From: an uncultured Faecalibaculum sp.
GTDB lineage: Bacteria; Bacillota_I; Bacilli_A; Erysipelotrichales; Erysipelotrichaceae
DNA length: 14,050 nt
Assembly (NCBI RefSeq): GCF_910588395.1
Contig: NZ_CAJUPA010000048.1
Span: forward strand, 1-14,050
Direction of reading: 5' to 3'
The first letter of the stretch is position 1. Every line of letters starts with the position of its first letter. The position numbers were made by a program, and so were the translations under genes. The notes beneath the pieces were generated by a model. That model worked only from the letters and a program-made list of their open reading frames with translations, did not search any database and was not told the DNA's origin. Below, one piece after another: positions 1 to 8,048 of the stretch.

Positions 1-32
1 AAAGGGCTTCTCGCCGATTTCACGCTTCAAAC

Positions 33-53
33 TGTAAAAGACGGGATTTTACA
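33..53 (-). repeat. AT-rich hairpin downstream of dnaI
   Basis: A 7-bp perfect inverted repeat (TGTAAAA / TTTTACA) with a 7-nt loop lies about 65 nt after the dnaI stop. It could form a weak intergenic hairpin, but no T-tract follows, so I do not call it a terminator. I see nothing else I can support in positions 1-117. Confidence 0.25.
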
Positions 54-117
54 ACGACCGGCAGCAATTGAAAACCGTTTCCGGCTTCTGACGCGGATAT
101 GCAGCGAATGAAATCGC

Positions 118-1023
118 TTACGTTCGGGTTTTTCTGCGGGACGGGCCAGCCATCTTCACCGGTCTGGCCAGAGACTGCAGCCGTTCCTGGAGCCGGAGGG
201 AAGCCACCCGGTCTCCATCCGGCTGATATTTTTCCAGCAGCTCTGCCGGGGTGTAATTCGAGGAAAAATACGTCTTCTTCCCGTTCTGCATCCGGTAATC
301 CAGCACCGGGAACAGAATGTCATCCCGCGTCCATTTGGAAATCCCCTCCGAACCCAGATCATCCAGAAACAGGACATCCGAGAATTTCAGATGACCCAGC
401 ATTTCGTGGCGGTAATCCGGATCATCCAGAGACTGCCGGAAATCCTGTACAAACAGAGGGACTTTCACAAAGCTCACCTTCAGATCCTGCCGGGCAAAAT
501 CGTTAGCCAGCGCCGTCAGCAGATAGGTTTTTCCGGTACCGGGCCGCCCGTACAGGAAAATGCCTCCGTCTTCTGCAGCCGTACGCATCGCCTCAATGTA
601 GCAGTTCATGTATTCCGGCGTCTCTCCAGCCATGCTGATGCCTTTCATGCTGAGTTCCAGATCCTTTGGATCACCGTGGTAAATCCGGTAATTCTCCCGG
701 TGCTGCCGTCTGTCCTGAACAGTCTGCTGCAGCCGGCATGGAACATAGGTTTCCTCCAGGATCCCGTCCTGTACATGCATGGACAGTCCCCGGCCTTTCA
801 TCGGCTGACGGCACAGCTGGAGACCGGGGCAGTTTCTGCACAGATCCAGGGAATCCACATAGCGTCCCAGCGCCCCTGCATTCTGCTCCAGAAACCGGCC
901 ATCCTGTTTCTCCCGCTGAAGAAACTGAATGATCCTCGGATCCTGCTTCAGCCTGTCCACCAGTTCTTTCCGGGCAGCCAGCGTCGTTTCATCCATTTCC
1001 GTGTGTATCTCTATCCGTTTCAT
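118..1023 (-). CDS. dnaI: primosomal protein DnaI (helicase loader, AAA+)
   Basis: This is a 301-residue DnaI/DnaC-family ATPase, which in Firmicutes loads the replicative helicase at origins and restarted forks. The N-terminal helicase-binding part carries a likely zinc site: C62, C65 and C71, with H83 or C96 as possible fourth ligand. The AAA+ part has Walker A GRPGTGKT (159-166), Walker B VLFLDD (217-222), a sensor-like SSN at 254-256 and a C-terminal RLQERLQSLA stretch with the arginines expected at the subunit interface. The length is close to the family norm of about 310. The start ATG overlaps the dnaB stop by 4 nt (ATGA), which suggests translational coupling; a poor Shine-Dalgarno sequence fits that. 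It is the last gene of the polA operon visible here. Confidence 0.95.
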   Translation of the reverse strand: MKRIEIHTEMDETTLAARKELVDRLKQDPRIIQFLQREKQDGRFLEQNAGALGRYVDSLDLCRNCPGLQLCRQPMKGRGLSMHVQDGILEETYVPCRLQQTVQDRRQHRENYRIYHGDPKDLELSMKGISMAGETPEYMNCYIEAMRTAAEDGGIFLYGRPGTGKTYLLTALANDFARQDLKVSFVKVPLFVQDFRQSLDDPDYRHEMLGHLKFSDVLFLDDLGSEGISKWTRDDILFPVLDYRMQNGKKTYFSSNYTPAELLEKYQPDGDRVASLRLQERLQSLARPVKMAGPSRRKTRT

Positions 1024-2216
1024 ACTTTCCAGTTTTTCCTGATGTCTTCAATCTCTTCCAGCATCTTCCGTCGCTCCTCCTCAGAGGAAAACTGACGGCC
1101 CTGATCGCTGTACCACTCCGGCAGCTTGCCGCTGAAGACGCCTTCGGAGGCAGCCCGGGCGGTTTTCCGTCTGCTGCCGCCAGAAACTGCACCTCCCTGC
1201 TTCCGCCGCCATTCCCGGACCTTGGCCCGGGTATCCAGCCCCAGTCTGCTCCAGGTACCCGCCACTTTTTCCACATAGCTGGTGGGAAGGGCGCCGTCTG
1301 TCTGCTCCATGGTGTAATCCAGCAGTTCATTGATCACAGGACCGGTGAAGCGGTATTCTCCGGAGAGCTTTTCCAGCATCCGGCGGTCCGCATCCGAAAC
1401 CGGCGCACCTTTCTGCCGTTCCTGCAGAAACAGCACCGGCGCATTGTCAAAGGGATCGGGATGGTCCATGAACTCCCGACGGCGTTCATTGCGGATGATG
1501 TTCTTCAGTGCTTCCTGATCCAGAATCTTCATCGGCGGGGGACATGCCCGGCTGACATACTTGACCATCTGCTCTTCGCTCAGCCCATAAAGCCGCGCCA
1601 GATTGGCTATCAGTTCTTCATTGGCCCGGGTCCGCATTCGGACCGGAAACAGATACTCCCGGTTCCGGTAGAACTTATCCCAGTCGAATCCCGAACTTTC
1701 CCGGGGCGGCAGCAGCTGCTGCAGGGATTCTTCCTTTTCCCCTGTCCACTGCCGTTCCAGAGCTTCCGTGTCGATTTGGGCAGTCCGCCGCAGGTATCCC
1801 TCGGGCACGCTGCTGCTCTGAGAGAAAAACTGCATGAGGCTGTCGAACCGGGCAGATCCCACAGTGTTCAGCAGCAGCCGGCTGTAGACCTGATGATGCA
1901 GAAATCTGGACACATCCAGCGGCGGATTGACCACATACAATTCCCCGCCGGAGACCGGATCCAGATACACATCCAGCAACCCGAACATCTCCAGATTCCG
2001 GCGGGCTTTTTCCATGCGCCCCTGCCCGATCCCCGAAGCCAGATGCAGCTGCTCCAGATTCATCCGATTCTGATACCGTCCGATGGTGGTCAGGGTCTCA
2101 TACAGCATCACCGCATCCTGTCCGCACAGAGGTCTGTACAGCAGGAACAGACTGTCCCGGTCTGTGCGCTCCGGTTTCCGGACCTGAAGCAGAATGGACT
2201 GACTGTCACTGCTCAT
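1020..2216 (-). CDS. dnaB: replication initiation / membrane attachment protein DnaB (DnaD-domain helicase loader)
   Basis: This 398-residue protein is the Firmicutes DnaB type, not the DnaB helicase. With DnaD and DnaI it brings the replicative helicase to origin DNA or PriA-marked forks. The N-terminal about 115 residues look like a winged-helix region (LCGQDAVMLYETL, then a QLHLASGIGQGRM segment). A DnaD-like C-terminal domain spans about 190-330 and keeps the YxxxIxxxW-type ssDNA-binding motif as Y314...V318...W322. A basic, low-complexity tail follows (about 330-398). It is shorter than B. subtilis DnaB (about 470). The start overlaps the coaE end by 11 nt and has GGAG 7 nt upstream of the ATG. 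Immediate coupling to dnaI supports the assignment. Confidence 0.9.
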   Translation of the reverse strand: MSSDSQSILLQVRKPERTDRDSLFLLYRPLCGQDAVMLYETLTTIGRYQNRMNLEQLHLASGIGQGRMEKARRNLEMFGLLDVYLDPVSGGELYVVNPPLDVSRFLHHQVYSRLLLNTVGSARFDSLMQFFSQSSSVPEGYLRRTAQIDTEALERQWTGEKEESLQQLLPPRESSGFDWDKFYRNREYLFPVRMRTRANEELIANLARLYGLSEEQMVKYVSRACPPPMKILDQEALKNIIRNERRREFMDHPDPFDNAPVLFLQERQKGAPVSDADRRMLEKLSGEYRFTGPVINELLDYTMEQTDGALPTSYVEKVAGTWSRLGLDTRAKVREWRRKQGGAVSGGSRRKTARAASEGVFSGKLPEWYSDQGRQFSSEEERRKMLEEIEDIRKNWKV

Positions 2217-2814
2217 CGGGTTTCTCCAGCCTCTGTACAGCTGCCAGCACCTGGGACTTCAGATCCTCCGGATCACCGTCGTTGCACAGCACCACATTAC
2301 TGGCAGCCGCTTTGTCTGCTGCAGGGTACTGACAGGCAAGACGCTGCCGGGCTTCCTGTTCTGCATACCCACGGCCTTCCCGCAGCCGCTGAAGCGCAGT
2401 CGCTTCCGAACAGGTCACACACCAGATCTCATCAAAGCGTTCCTGACTGCCGGTCTCAAACAGCAGCGGCACTTCCACGGCACAGAAGCCATGCTGCTGT
2501 CCGATCCAGCTGTCCATGGCTTCCCACAGAAGCGGATGCAGAATGGACTCCGCCTGCTTCCGTCTGTCAGGATCCTGAAACATCCTGGCTGCCAGTTCCT
2601 TCCTGTCCACCGTTCCGTCAGACTGAACCGGCACCCAGGACAGCTGCGAAAGCAGTTCTGTCCCTCTGCCCGCCGGCAGCAGCAGTGACCGGTTTACTTC
2701 ATCCAGATCCAGAACCGGCATGCAGCCGGACAGCAAACCCGCAGCGGTGGACTTGCCCGATCCCATGGATCCTGTCAGACCGATCACATGGACCGCCCTG
2801 TCCTTCTCTTTCAT
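2206..2814 (-). CDS. coaE: dephospho-CoA kinase
   Basis: CoaE phosphorylates the ribose 3'-OH of dephospho-CoA, the last step of coenzyme A synthesis, in the cytoplasm. The 202-residue length is typical. The P-loop is GLTGSMGSGKST (12-23). The DLDE stretch at 36-39 matches the family DAD-type substrate site, and EVPLLFE (114-120) is a second family hallmark. The ATG is preceded by AAGGAG with 8 nt spacing. The gene starts 57 nt after the mutM stop and overlaps dnaB by 11 nt. polA-mutM-coaE clustering is common in Firmicutes, so this is operon context rather than a pathway link. Confidence 0.95.
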   Translation of the reverse strand: MKEKDRAVHVIGLTGSMGSGKSTAAGLLSGCMPVLDLDEVNRSLLLPAGRGTELLSQLSWVPVQSDGTVDRKELAARMFQDPDRRKQAESILHPLLWEAMDSWIGQQHGFCAVEVPLLFETGSQERFDEIWCVTCSEATALQRLREGRGYAEQEARQRLACQYPAADKAAASNVVLCNDGDPEDLKSQVLAAVQRLEKPDEQ

Positions 2815-2871
2815 GCAATCATCTCCTTTTCCGGTTTCAGCACCGGTCTGGCGTCTCTGCAGCTTCCGCCT

Positions 2872-3774
2872 TCAGTTTTCCTCTGCCGGCTGTCGGGCAG
2901 ACACCTGCTGACTCGTGCCGCTGCGGCTTTCGTCCCGGGTCTCATTCCCGGGCAGTTTCTGACACACGGGACAAAAATACGTTGTCCGCTGACCTACCTT
3001 CGTTTTTTCGATCTCATGTCCGCACACAGGACAGCCGGATCCATCCTTTGTATGCACTCTGAGCTGATTCTGAAACTCCCCCTGGACCCCCAGACTCGAT
3101 GTATAGCTGCGGATCGTGGTTCCTTTCTTTCTGACAGCCTCAGCCAGAATCTCCCGGGTGTTGTGCAGGACATCCGCCAGCTGGGCATCAGTCAGATCTT
3201 TGGCCGGAGTCTGGGGATGGATGCGGCTGGCAAACAGAATCTCATCTGCATAAATGTTGCCGATTCCCGCAATCACATCCTGATCCAGCAGATTCAGCTT
3301 GATGGCGCGGTTCTTTTTCAGCCGCTGCCGGAACTCCGGCACCGTAACCGGCGAAAAGGCATCCGGCCCCACCTTTGCAAACACCGGCAGAGTCCGCAGA
3401 TCCTCCTGTCTGGGGTACAGATACATGCGCCCGAACTTTCTTACATCGTGATACACCAGGCATCGCCCGTCCGCCAGCTCGAACAGCGCGTGCATGTGCT
3501 TTGCGGCCGGATCCGGTTTTGCCGGCAGCACATAAAACTTTCCCTCCATCCGCAGATGGATGATCCAGTCATAATCCGTCGTGATCAGCACAAGATACTT
3601 GCCGATCCGGGAAAACCCTTCGATCCGCTGCCCCCGCAGCGCCTGCTCAAATTCCGCCACCGGCAGATTCGCCGCCAGTTTCGGATGGCGGACCTCCACC
3701 TCTCTGATTTCAGCTCCCCTGATTTCCTGTTCCAGCACATTCAGAACAGTCTGCACCTCCGGTCCTTCCGGCAT
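2872..3774 (-). CDS. mutM: formamidopyrimidine-DNA glycosylase (Fpg/MutM)
   Basis: This bifunctional base-excision enzyme removes 8-oxoguanine and formamidopyrimidines and nicks the abasic site. The catalytic N-terminus is PEGPEVQTV after Met removal, with Pro2 as nucleophile and Glu3. The usual Leu of PELPE is Gly here. K59 fits the conserved catalytic lysine. The helix-two-turn-helix is around 155-172 (DQDVIAGIGNIYADEI). The zinc finger is C248-x2-C251 ... C268-x2-C271, with R263 in the QRTTYFC motif. About 29 polar residues follow the last cysteine, an extension beyond the usual 270-275 aa. The start codon shares one base with the polA stop (TAATG), and GAGG lies 7 nt upstream. Confidence 0.96.
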   Translation of the reverse strand: MPEGPEVQTVLNVLEQEIRGAEIREVEVRHPKLAANLPVAEFEQALRGQRIEGFSRIGKYLVLITTDYDWIIHLRMEGKFYVLPAKPDPAAKHMHALFELADGRCLVYHDVRKFGRMYLYPRQEDLRTLPVFAKVGPDAFSPVTVPEFRQRLKKNRAIKLNLLDQDVIAGIGNIYADEILFASRIHPQTPAKDLTDAQLADVLHNTREILAEAVRKKGTTIRSYTSSLGVQGEFQNQLRVHTKDGSGCPVCGHEIEKTKVGQRTTYFCPVCQKLPGNETRDESRSGTSQQVSARQPAEEN

Positions 3775-6326
3775 TACTTGGCCTCATCCCAGCTTTTGCC
3801 GGTATGGATGCCCGCTTTCAGCGGCACCCGCAGGTCCATGGCATGATCCATGGCTTCCTGAACCAGGCCGATCATCAGATCCTTCTCCTCTTCCGGCACA
3901 TCCAGAATCAGTTCATCGTGGATCTGCAGCAGCAGCCGGGACTTCACCTGCTGCTCTTCCATCTTCCGCTTTACCGCAATCATGGCCAGCTTGATCAGAT
4001 CCGCCGCGCTGCCCTGCACCGGCGCATTCATCGCCGCCCGCTTGCCGAACTCCCGGGTCATGAAATTCTTGTCCCTGATCTCGGGAATCAGCCGCCGGCG
4101 ATGCATCAGCGTTTCCACATAGCCGTGCTCCTCGCAGAATTCGATGATCCGGTTGGTGTACCGGTGAATGTTGGGATAGCTGGCAAAATAAATATTCATG
4201 AATTCCTTGGCTTCCCGGCGGGTGATGCCCAGCGTCTGCGCCAGGCCGAAATCCGTCTGTCCGTAAATGATGCCGAAGTTGACCGTCTTTGCCACCCGCC
4301 GCATCTGATCCGTCACCTCATCCGGCTGCACGCTGTACAGCTGACAGGCTGTCCGGGTATGAATATCCGCATCGTCCAGGAACGCCTGGATCATTGCCTG
4401 TTCATCCGCCATATGCGCCAGCATCCGCAGCTCGATCTGGGAATAGTCCGCCGACAGCAGCACGTGGCCTTCCGGCGCGGTGAACAGACTCCGGATCTGC
4501 CGGCCTTCTTCATCCCGCACCGAGATGTTCTGCAGGTTCGGATCCGAAGAAGACAGCCGGCCTGTCTGGGTCATGGTCTGGTTGAACGTCGTATGGATCT
4601 TTCCATCCACGATGCATTTGGCAAGACCGGTGATGTAGGTGGTCATGAGCTTGGAATACTTGCGGTATTCCAGGATCAGATCCGCAATCGGATGTTCATC
4701 CCGCAGCTTCTCCAGCACATCCGCCGCCGTACTGCGTTTTTTCCCGCCCTTGAGACCAAGTTCATCAAACAGGACCGTTCCCAGCTGCTTCGGGCTCTCG
4801 ATTTTGAAGGAGTGACCCGCCAGCTCATAAATCCGGGCCGCCAGATCATCCATCCGTTTCTGGAACTCCACCCCCAGCGTATCCAGCCGCTGTCTGTCGC
4901 ACTGAATGCCGGTGGTTTCCATTTCCCATAATATCGGAACAAGGGGAAGCTCGATGGATCTGTACAGATCCACCATGTTCTCTTCCTTCAGCCCCGCCAG
5001 GATCTTCTCCTTTTTCTGCGACAGCTGTCCTGCCAAACTGGCCATGACAGGCACCATACGCTGGCGGGAACTGCCGCCTTTTGACTTCATCCCCAGATCC
5101 TTGAAAGACTCCGGCAGAACAATGCCCAGCGCCTCCATCAGTGAATCAGCCGTTGTGGCCTGGGAATGCAGCAGGAAAGAGGCAATGTGCAGATCCTCCT
5201 GAAAATCCGCCACAGGCAGATCACTGCGATTGAGCAGATGCATGAAATCCTTTGCATCCCAGGTTGTCCAGGACCGGGCTGTCAGGAAAGAAGGATCTTC
5301 CTTTGCCTTCTCCAGCGGAAGGAAACAGCACTCTGTGCCCCGGGGAAATACAAATCCATAGAAAGTCTGATCCATGAACGAATCCAGGCTCGCCGCCGCC
5401 AGCATGATGTTTCCATCCGGCTCGAAGTCCACACGTTCTATCTCCGCCACCGGCCACTGCTGCTGCGCTGCGTCATCTCCGCTTTGCTGCAGCAGACTGC
5501 GCATCTCATACTTCCGGTAGAAATCCTGAGGATTCTCCGGATGCAGAGCCAGGTTTTCCATGGAAAACGGCAGTTTCATATCCCGGTAAATCGTAGCCAG
5601 TTCCTTGGACAGAAACGCGGACTCTTTTCCTTCCTCCAGGTATTCCCTGCGCTTCCCCCTGATCTCATCCAGGTGATCGTACACGCCTTCCACCGTCTGA
5701 TAGTCATGCAGCAGCTTCAGCGCAGTCTTCTCCCCGATGTGCTTCACACCGGGAATGTTGTCCGATGCATCTCCCATCAGACCCTTGAGATCCGTGATCT
5801 GCGCAGGAGCCAGCCCATACCGCGCCTGCAGCTCTGCCTTGTCCACGATATCCAGCTCCGTCAGCCCTTTTTTCATCAGAATCACCCGGGTGGAATCATC
5901 CACCAGCTGCAGCAGATCACGGTCGGATGTCAGAATGTACGTTTCCATATCCGGCGCCGAAGCCGCCATCGAGCCGATGATGTCATCCGCCTCATAGCCT
6001 TCTTCTTCATACCGGGTGATGTTAGCCGCATCCAGATACTCTCTGACAACAGGCATCTGCACAATCAGCTCTTCATCCAGTTCCTTCCGTGTCCCCTTGT
6101 AAGCCTCAAACCGTTCATGCCGGAACGTCGGTTTCCCGCAGTCCCAGGCAACCAGCATGGCATCCGGCTGAATATCTGCCATGGCCTTCTGCAGCAGATG
6201 AATGAAGCCGAATACCGCATTGGTGGGAATCCCCTGTGATGTGGTCATCCGTCTGGACTGACCAATCGTGGCATAGTATGTCCGGAACAGCATCGAGTTG
6301 CCGTCCACCAGCAATAATTTCTTCAT
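3774..6326 (-). CDS. polA: DNA polymerase I
   Basis: Family A polymerase for repair synthesis and Okazaki primer removal. Residue numbers count from an in-frame ATG at 6335. The 5'-3' exonuclease (about 5-290) keeps LLVDGNSMLFR and the metal-binding acidic clusters, including EADDI (115-119) and TSDRD (136-140). The central 3'-5' exonuclease region (about 300-430) lacks the DxE and other metal ligands, so proofreading is presumably dead, as in Bacillus-type Pol I. The polymerase has motif A LLSADYSQIELR (D630), motif B RRVAKTVNFGIIYG (679-692) and motif C QIHDEL (HDE 806-808). I chose the ATG at 6326 because a -10-like box (TAGAAT) overlaps the ATG at 6335 and neither start has a well-placed Shine-Dalgarno. 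The 6335 start adds only three residues. This is the first gene of the operon. Confidence 0.97.
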   Translation of the reverse strand: MKKLLLVDGNSMLFRTYYATIGQSRRMTTSQGIPTNAVFGFIHLLQKAMADIQPDAMLVAWDCGKPTFRHERFEAYKGTRKELDEELIVQMPVVREYLDAANITRYEEEGYEADDIIGSMAASAPDMETYILTSDRDLLQLVDDSTRVILMKKGLTELDIVDKAELQARYGLAPAQITDLKGLMGDASDNIPGVKHIGEKTALKLLHDYQTVEGVYDHLDEIRGKRREYLEEGKESAFLSKELATIYRDMKLPFSMENLALHPENPQDFYRKYEMRSLLQQSGDDAAQQQWPVAEIERVDFEPDGNIMLAAASLDSFMDQTFYGFVFPRGTECCFLPLEKAKEDPSFLTARSWTTWDAKDFMHLLNRSDLPVADFQEDLHIASFLLHSQATTADSLMEALGIVLPESFKDLGMKSKGGSSRQRMVPVMASLAGQLSQKKEKILAGLKEENMVDLYRSIELPLVPILWEMETTGIQCDRQRLDTLGVEFQKRMDDLAARIYELAGHSFKIESPKQLGTVLFDELGLKGGKKRSTAADVLEKLRDEHPIADLILEYRKYSKLMTTYITGLAKCIVDGKIHTTFNQTMTQTGRLSSSDPNLQNISVRDEEGRQIRSLFTAPEGHVLLSADYSQIELRMLAHMADEQAMIQAFLDDADIHTRTACQLYSVQPDEVTDQMRRVAKTVNFGIIYGQTDFGLAQTLGITRREAKEFMNIYFASYPNIHRYTNRIIEFCEEHGYVETLMHRRRLIPEIRDKNFMTREFGKRAAMNAPVQGSAADLIKLAMIAVKRKMEEQQVKSRLLLQIHDELILDVPEEEKDLMIGLVQEAMDHAMDLRVPLKAGIHTGKSWDEAK

Positions 6327-6333
6327 ACTCTCC

Positions 6334-6362
6334 ATTCTAGCACGATGACCTGTATCCTTCAG
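6334..6362 (-). promoter_or_regulatory. putative promoter of the polA operon
   Basis: Minus-strand -35 CTGAAG (6357-6362), 17-nt spacer, -10 TAGAAT (6334-6339). The -10 ends 7 nt before the ATG at 6326, so the mRNA would be almost leaderless. The -35 is weak (3/6), so confidence is limited. Apart from this and the mreD terminator, I see nothing assignable in the 6336-6503 gap. Confidence 0.35.
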
Positions 6363-6490
6363 AGCCTCCCGGCTGACGCTGCCGAGAGAGACAGGGCATC
6401 ATGATACCGGGCTTGAGTCATCTGCAGGCTTTGTCTGAAACAGCAGCCGAAGGCCGGGCTTCCGACGGACAACCCTGTGAATCACCTCAC

Positions 6491-6513
6491 AAGAAAAGGC
6501 CGTTCACCGGCCT
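6491..6513 (-). terminator. mreCD terminator overlapping the mreD stop
   Basis: On the minus strand AGGCCG and CGGCCT form a 6-bp GC-rich stem around a 5-nt loop, followed by TTTTCTT. The mreD TGA (6504-6506) sits in the loop, so the operon ends with stop codon and terminator merged. Confidence 0.7.
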
Positions 6514-7073
6514 GAAAGATGCATATGCATCAGTTTTTTCCGGTCAGCTCTGGCCTGTCGGATTCTGATGATTTTGAAATAGCGGTCCATGACATCCGCG
6601 GCATAGCGGATCACCCAGAGCGAAAGAATGCTCAGCAGGACCGAAAAAGTCTCCATGCGCCACAGCCAGAGCAGCAGCGATCCGTTATAGGGCGTGAACA
6701 GCCGCATCCAGATCCAGGGAAGCAGATCATAGCCAAAAGCAAACAGCGGGAAGAACAGCCAGGAAAACCGCAGAGAATTGCTCCAGCCGGGGGCCAGTCC
6801 TGCCAGCCAGGCAGCAGCGGTGAAATACAGCGGGTCAAACCAGAAGGCCCCCTGGAAAAACAGGGCAGATACCAGTCCCGCCAGCAGACCGCTCAGAATT
6901 CTGGTCACGTTATCCTTGTTGTACACAAACACCAGCATCCCCATCAGGAAAAAATGCGGAATGACGGAAAACCGGCTGAGGGTGTAATCCGGCTGCCAGG
7001 CATAGGCCATCAGCCCGTCCAGAAGCCCCAGAATCACAAATCCTGCCAGAATCATCGGCTGTTTGCGGATCAT
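6504..7073 (-). CDS. mreD: rod shape-determining protein MreD-like membrane protein
   Basis: A 189-residue, very hydrophobic protein with about five or six membrane segments (roughly 7-26, 33-53, 57-78, 82-95, 100-125 and 135-160) and a short basic cytoplasmic tail ending ARADRKKLMHMHLSGR. Sequence motifs alone are weak because MreD is poorly conserved. Size, topology and the 4-nt ATGA overlap with the mreC end make MreD the clear call. In the elongasome MreD is the membrane partner of MreC and helps direct lateral wall synthesis with RodA/PBP2. Its stop codon lies inside the operon terminator. No minC/minD follows. Confidence 0.85.
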   Translation of the reverse strand: MIRKQPMILAGFVILGLLDGLMAYAWQPDYTLSRFSVIPHFFLMGMLVFVYNKDNVTRILSGLLAGLVSALFFQGAFWFDPLYFTAAAWLAGLAPGWSNSLRFSWLFFPLFAFGYDLLPWIWMRLFTPYNGSLLLWLWRMETFSVLLSILSLWVIRYAADVMDRYFKIIRIRQARADRKKLMHMHLSGR

Positions 7074-7906
7074 TCGCTGTCCTTTCTGCCAATCACCGTC
7101 ACGTAGTTGAAACTGCTGATATTGGCCACAGGCTTGACATAAATGGTGGATATGATCGCATCGTCATTCACGACACTCTCTGTCACCGTTCCCACAAAAA
7201 TGCCCGAAGGATAGTTTCCGCCTTTGCCGGAAGTGGCGACTTTCTGCCCGGAAGTGATCACGGCTTCGTTGTTGAACAGCGATACCCGGTATGCTTTCTT
7301 TCTGGCGTCGTAGGACTGCAGAATGCCCTCCACCGTGGTGCCGTCTTCCAGAGGAATGGAAATGGCAATGTCGTTGATCAGCGTATCGCTGGTCAGCAGC
7401 TCCACTGTGCTGGTGGCGGTCTCCACATGACTGACCAGACCCACAACCCCTTCGCTGCTGGCAGCCAGCATGTTTTCCCTGACCCCCTGCATGCTGCCGG
7501 CAGAAATCGTAAAGGACTGGTTCCAGGCGGAAGCCGGCCGGTTCAGAACGCTGCAGCCGATCTGCAGACTTTCCGGAAGACCGCCTTTCATCTCCAGCAT
7601 TTCCTGGAGCTCTTCATTCCGGTTTTTCTCATCCTGATACATAGTCTGGTAGGAACGCTGACTGGCCAGTTCTTCGTTGAGATACTCATTGTCCTGATAG
7701 ACCGACCACAGACTGGCCACGTCCTGAAACATCCCGCCCAGGGAAGTCAGCGGCTTGTCCACCAGACCGTATTTGATGTAGGCCCAGGCACTGTATCCGG
7801 CATTGGACAGCGGTGCCTGGCGCAGGGCCATCATGATGCTGCCTGCTGCGAGTATGACAATGACAGCTGTCAGCAGCCGGCGCTGAGTGCGGTTGAATCG
7901 TTTCAT
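7070..7906 (-). CDS. mreC: rod shape-determining protein MreC
   Basis: A 278-residue bitopic protein that scaffolds the cell-wall elongation machinery outside the membrane. It has a short basic N-terminus (KRFNRTQRR), one membrane helix (about 10-28), a periplasmic coiled coil (about 62-108, with NEELASQRSYQ and KNRNEELQEML), then the double beta-barrel MreC domain (about 115-275). That domain has the family signatures RPASAWNQSFTISAG (123-137) and SGKGGNYPSGIFVGTV (226-241). The start is well supported by AAAGGGGGA just upstream and a perfect -10 box at 7931-7936. mreD follows with a 4-nt overlap. radC lies upstream, as in many Firmicutes, but mreB is not between them. Confidence 0.95.
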   Translation of the reverse strand: MKRFNRTQRRLLTAVIVILAAGSIMMALRQAPLSNAGYSAWAYIKYGLVDKPLTSLGGMFQDVASLWSVYQDNEYLNEELASQRSYQTMYQDEKNRNEELQEMLEMKGGLPESLQIGCSVLNRPASAWNQSFTISAGSMQGVRENMLAASSEGVVGLVSHVETATSTVELLTSDTLINDIAISIPLEDGTTVEGILQSYDARKKAYRVSLFNNEAVITSGQKVATSGKGGNYPSGIFVGTVTESVVNDDAIISTIYVKPVANISSFNYVTVIGRKDSE

Positions 7907-7930
7907 GATGGTCCCCCTTTGTCGCCCAAC

Positions 7931-7960
7931 ATTATACCGTCAGCTCTCCGTTGCAAACAA
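7931..7960 (-). promoter_or_regulatory. promoter of mreCD
   Basis: Minus-strand -10 TATAAT (7931-7936, perfect) with a -35-like TTGTTT (7955-7960) at 18-nt spacing. It lies about 25 nt upstream of the mreC ATG and downstream of the radC terminator, so mreCD appears to be transcribed independently of radC. Confidence 0.6.
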
Positions 7961-8008
7961 GATGAAACTGTTTGCCTGACCTTTGGCTTTCCGGAGGGCT
8001 TCATGCTG

Positions 8009-8044
8009 AAAACAGCGCCGGAATCCTCAATCCGGCGCTGTTTT
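8009..8044 (-). terminator. radC terminator (perfect 14-bp hairpin, possibly bidirectional)
   Basis: AAAACAGCGCCGGA (8009-8022) and TCCGGCGCTGTTTT (8031-8044) are perfectly complementary around an 8-nt loop. Each strand ends in TTTT, so it could act both ways. It begins 5 nt after the radC stop and should separate radC from the mreC promoter. Confidence 0.8.
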
Positions 8045-8048
8045 GCGT

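Noticed and set aside
1461..3062. 533-codon open frame on the plus strand antisense to dnaB/coaE/mutM
   Set aside because: It lies wholly opposite well-supported genes, crosses their boundaries, has no ribosome site and gives a low-complexity Pro/Arg/Ser/His/Gln-rich product, as expected from antisense of GC-rich coding DNA.
6519..6538. Perfect palindrome GATGCATATGCATC followed by AG and six T on the plus strand
   Set aside because: It looks like a plus-strand terminator but lies within the mreD 3' coding region, and no plus-strand gene precedes it.
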